In this document: positions 15,006 to 15,961 of the stretch, piece after piece | How the letters are laid out: the number at the start of each line of letters is the position of its first letter | Position numbering within the stretch: the stretch's first letter is position 1 | Source of the DNA: CAYXVU01 sp964468725 | GTDB taxonomy: Bacteria > Acidobacteriota > Blastocatellia > UBA7656 | Length of the DNA stretch: 15,961 nucleotides | Direction: 5' to 3' | NCBI GenBank assembly: GCA_964468725.1 | Contig: CAYXVU010000142.1 | Span: forward strand, 1 to 15,961 | Program-made: the position numbers and the translations under genes | Notes under the pieces: model-generated | The model's database searches: none | Seen by the model: only the letters and a program-made list of their open reading frames with translations | Told to the model about the DNA's origin: nothing

Positions 15006-15961
15006 TTAGGCCAGCCCTTTGCGCTTGCGAATGAACCACTCGATGGAGGCAAGCGCGATGGCCAGCAGAAAATTGATTGGCATATCCCACAAATCATAGG
15101 CCACGCGTTGCGAGCTGGCGCTTTCGACATGGGTCAAATCTTCGGCTAATTCATCAAGCTGATCGAGCGTGTAATACTTGCCGCCCGTATCGCTCGCCGC
15201 CCGCGAGAGCGTTTCCCGATTGAGCGCCGCCTCGCGCGCTTCGTAATTGATTGCGCCGACGATGAAACTGGTCTGTGCCGCGCCGAGAGGTTGACCGGCA
15301 ACCGATTTGACAGACTTGCCGCGCTTGGCATTGACTTCAACGCGATAGAGTCCGTCTTCATCGGGAGCCACCGTTCCGGCAAATCCTTCAAAGCCGCCTT
15401 CGGTCACCTGTTTCATCGCCACTTCAACCGATTTGCCCGAAGGCGCAAAGACCTTCGCTGTCACCTCGGCATCAGGGACGTGTAAAAACTTTTCGTCGCC
15501 GATTTCGACGCGAATCTTCGCCGCCTCGCCGCGTCCGTAAAAGCTGCGCTCCGGCGCGGCTTCAACTTTACGACGCACGGATTCGACCAGATAGCGCAAG
15601 AGGTTTTTCCAAAACGTCTCGAACGATTTGTTCTTCGACTCCAACAGCATGCGCCAACGCCAGGTATCCGCAGCGGTCAAGGCCAGCGACCGCCCCCGCC
15701 CGTATCGTTGCTCGACCAGTAAGGGAACGACGCGGCTCTTATCTTTCACGCTGACCGCTGACAACACAACCGTCGCGCCCGCCTTCGTGCTGGTGATGAC
15801 TTCCGGCAGCGTAATGGCAGGCATCTGCTCCCAAGCTTTTTGATTGGCATCGGGTTGTTCGACCAAGCGCGCGGCGGGATGGTCGCGCCCGCGTTCGGCG
15901 ACCACCGCTTTGAAGCCCATCACCTCAACCGGCGGTTGACTGGCCGCGCCCATATAGATCG
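15006..15961 (-). CDS. PF07090-like (glutamine amidotransferase-like fold) membrane protein, 3' part of gene
   Basis: The window holds the last 317 or so codons; the reading frame continues past the edge, so the ATG at 15953 is probably internal. Recognisable parts are YGRGRSLALTAADTWRWRM (near 15700), WKNLLRYLVE, a beta-rich domain (FYGRGEAAKIRVEI, then FAGTVAPDEDGLYRVEV), and a C-terminal membrane helix in LWDMPINFLLAIALASIEWF followed by RKRKGLA. This tail and order are typical of the large proteins encoded near BatA, DUF58 and MoxR genes in Acidobacteriota and Planctomycetota. In that family an N-terminal class-I amidotransferase-like domain lies in the periplasm with no proven enzyme activity. 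The stop at 15006 is followed closely by the caspase-like lipoprotein gene, suggesting that the two act together at the envelope. Confidence 0.8.
   Translation of the reverse strand, partial: IYMGAASQPPVEVMGFKAVVAERGRDHPAARLVEQPDANQKAWEQMPAITLPEVITSTKAGATVVLSAVSVKDKSRVVPLLVEQRYGRGRSLALTAADTWRWRMLLESKNKSFETFWKNLLRYLVESVRRKVEAAPERSFYGRGEAAKIRVEIGDEKFLHVPDAEVTAKVFAPSGKSVEVAMKQVTEGGFEGFAGTVAPDEDGLYRVEVNAKRGKSVKSVAGQPLGAAQTSFIVGAINYEAREAALNRETLSRAASDTGGKYYTLDQLDELAEDLTHVESASSQRVAYDLWDMPINFLLAIALASIEWFIRKRKGLA

Overview
The window looks like a piece of a chromosome with moderately high GC (roughly 55-60% by eye), probably from an Acidobacteriota-type Gram-negative bacterium, possibly Blastocatellia-like. 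The evidence is a large Oar-like TonB-dependent receptor with an N-terminal carboxypeptidase-regulatory domain, two lipoproteins, a Hanks-type Ser/Thr kinase fused to a polytopic membrane domain, and a PF07090-type membrane protein ending in the usual LWDMP...RKRKGLA tail. The taxonomic call is inference from gene content. I see no rRNA, tRNA, insertion sequence or CRISPR array.

Region 1 (1-6294, plus strand) is a six-gene transcription unit whose 5' end lies outside the window. It encodes a Rieske non-heme iron oxygenase alpha subunit, a TauC/SsuC-type ABC permease, its ATPase, a second permease, a divergent PaaK-like adenylate-forming enzyme and a lipoprotein substrate-binding protein (SBP) of the NMT1/SsuA type. 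Three consecutive junctions are ATGA stop/start overlaps (the third depends on the start chosen for permease 2), so the importer and the adenylating enzyme are probably made together. The simplest model is uptake of an organic acid or sulfonate-like compound, activation by adenylation (with or without CoA), and oxygenation. The substrate cannot be read from the sequence, and I do not recognise this combination as a named pathway.

Region 2 (about 6397-10327) holds a small coiled-coil protein on the minus strand, with a perfect 42-bp internal tandem repeat, and a divergent 1072-residue TonB-dependent receptor. The 337-bp region between them carries two convincing sigma70-like promoters, one in each direction. 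A perfect 7-bp hairpin sits at the predicted 5' end of the receptor transcript.

Region 3 (10616-13431, plus strand) holds a short sulfotransferase-like P-loop protein, whose predicted promoter implies a nearly leaderless mRNA, and a 715-residue Ser/Thr kinase. The kinase carries about 130 extra residues in its activation loop. That insert contains a series of Thr-Arg-[Ile/Leu/Val] motifs, four of them at an exact 13-residue period. The C-terminal 280 residues form a multi-pass membrane domain.

Region 4 (13432-15961) begins with a decayed 5'-truncated remnant of a YfbK-type von Willebrand protein. It is followed on the minus strand by a two-gene unit: a PF07090-like membrane protein (cut by the window edge), then a caspase/legumain-fold lipoprotein whose expected catalytic Cys position reads Ser.

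The most interesting items are the repeat-bearing kinase activation loop, the oxygenase-importer-adenylase operon, and the Cys-less caspase-like lipoprotein.
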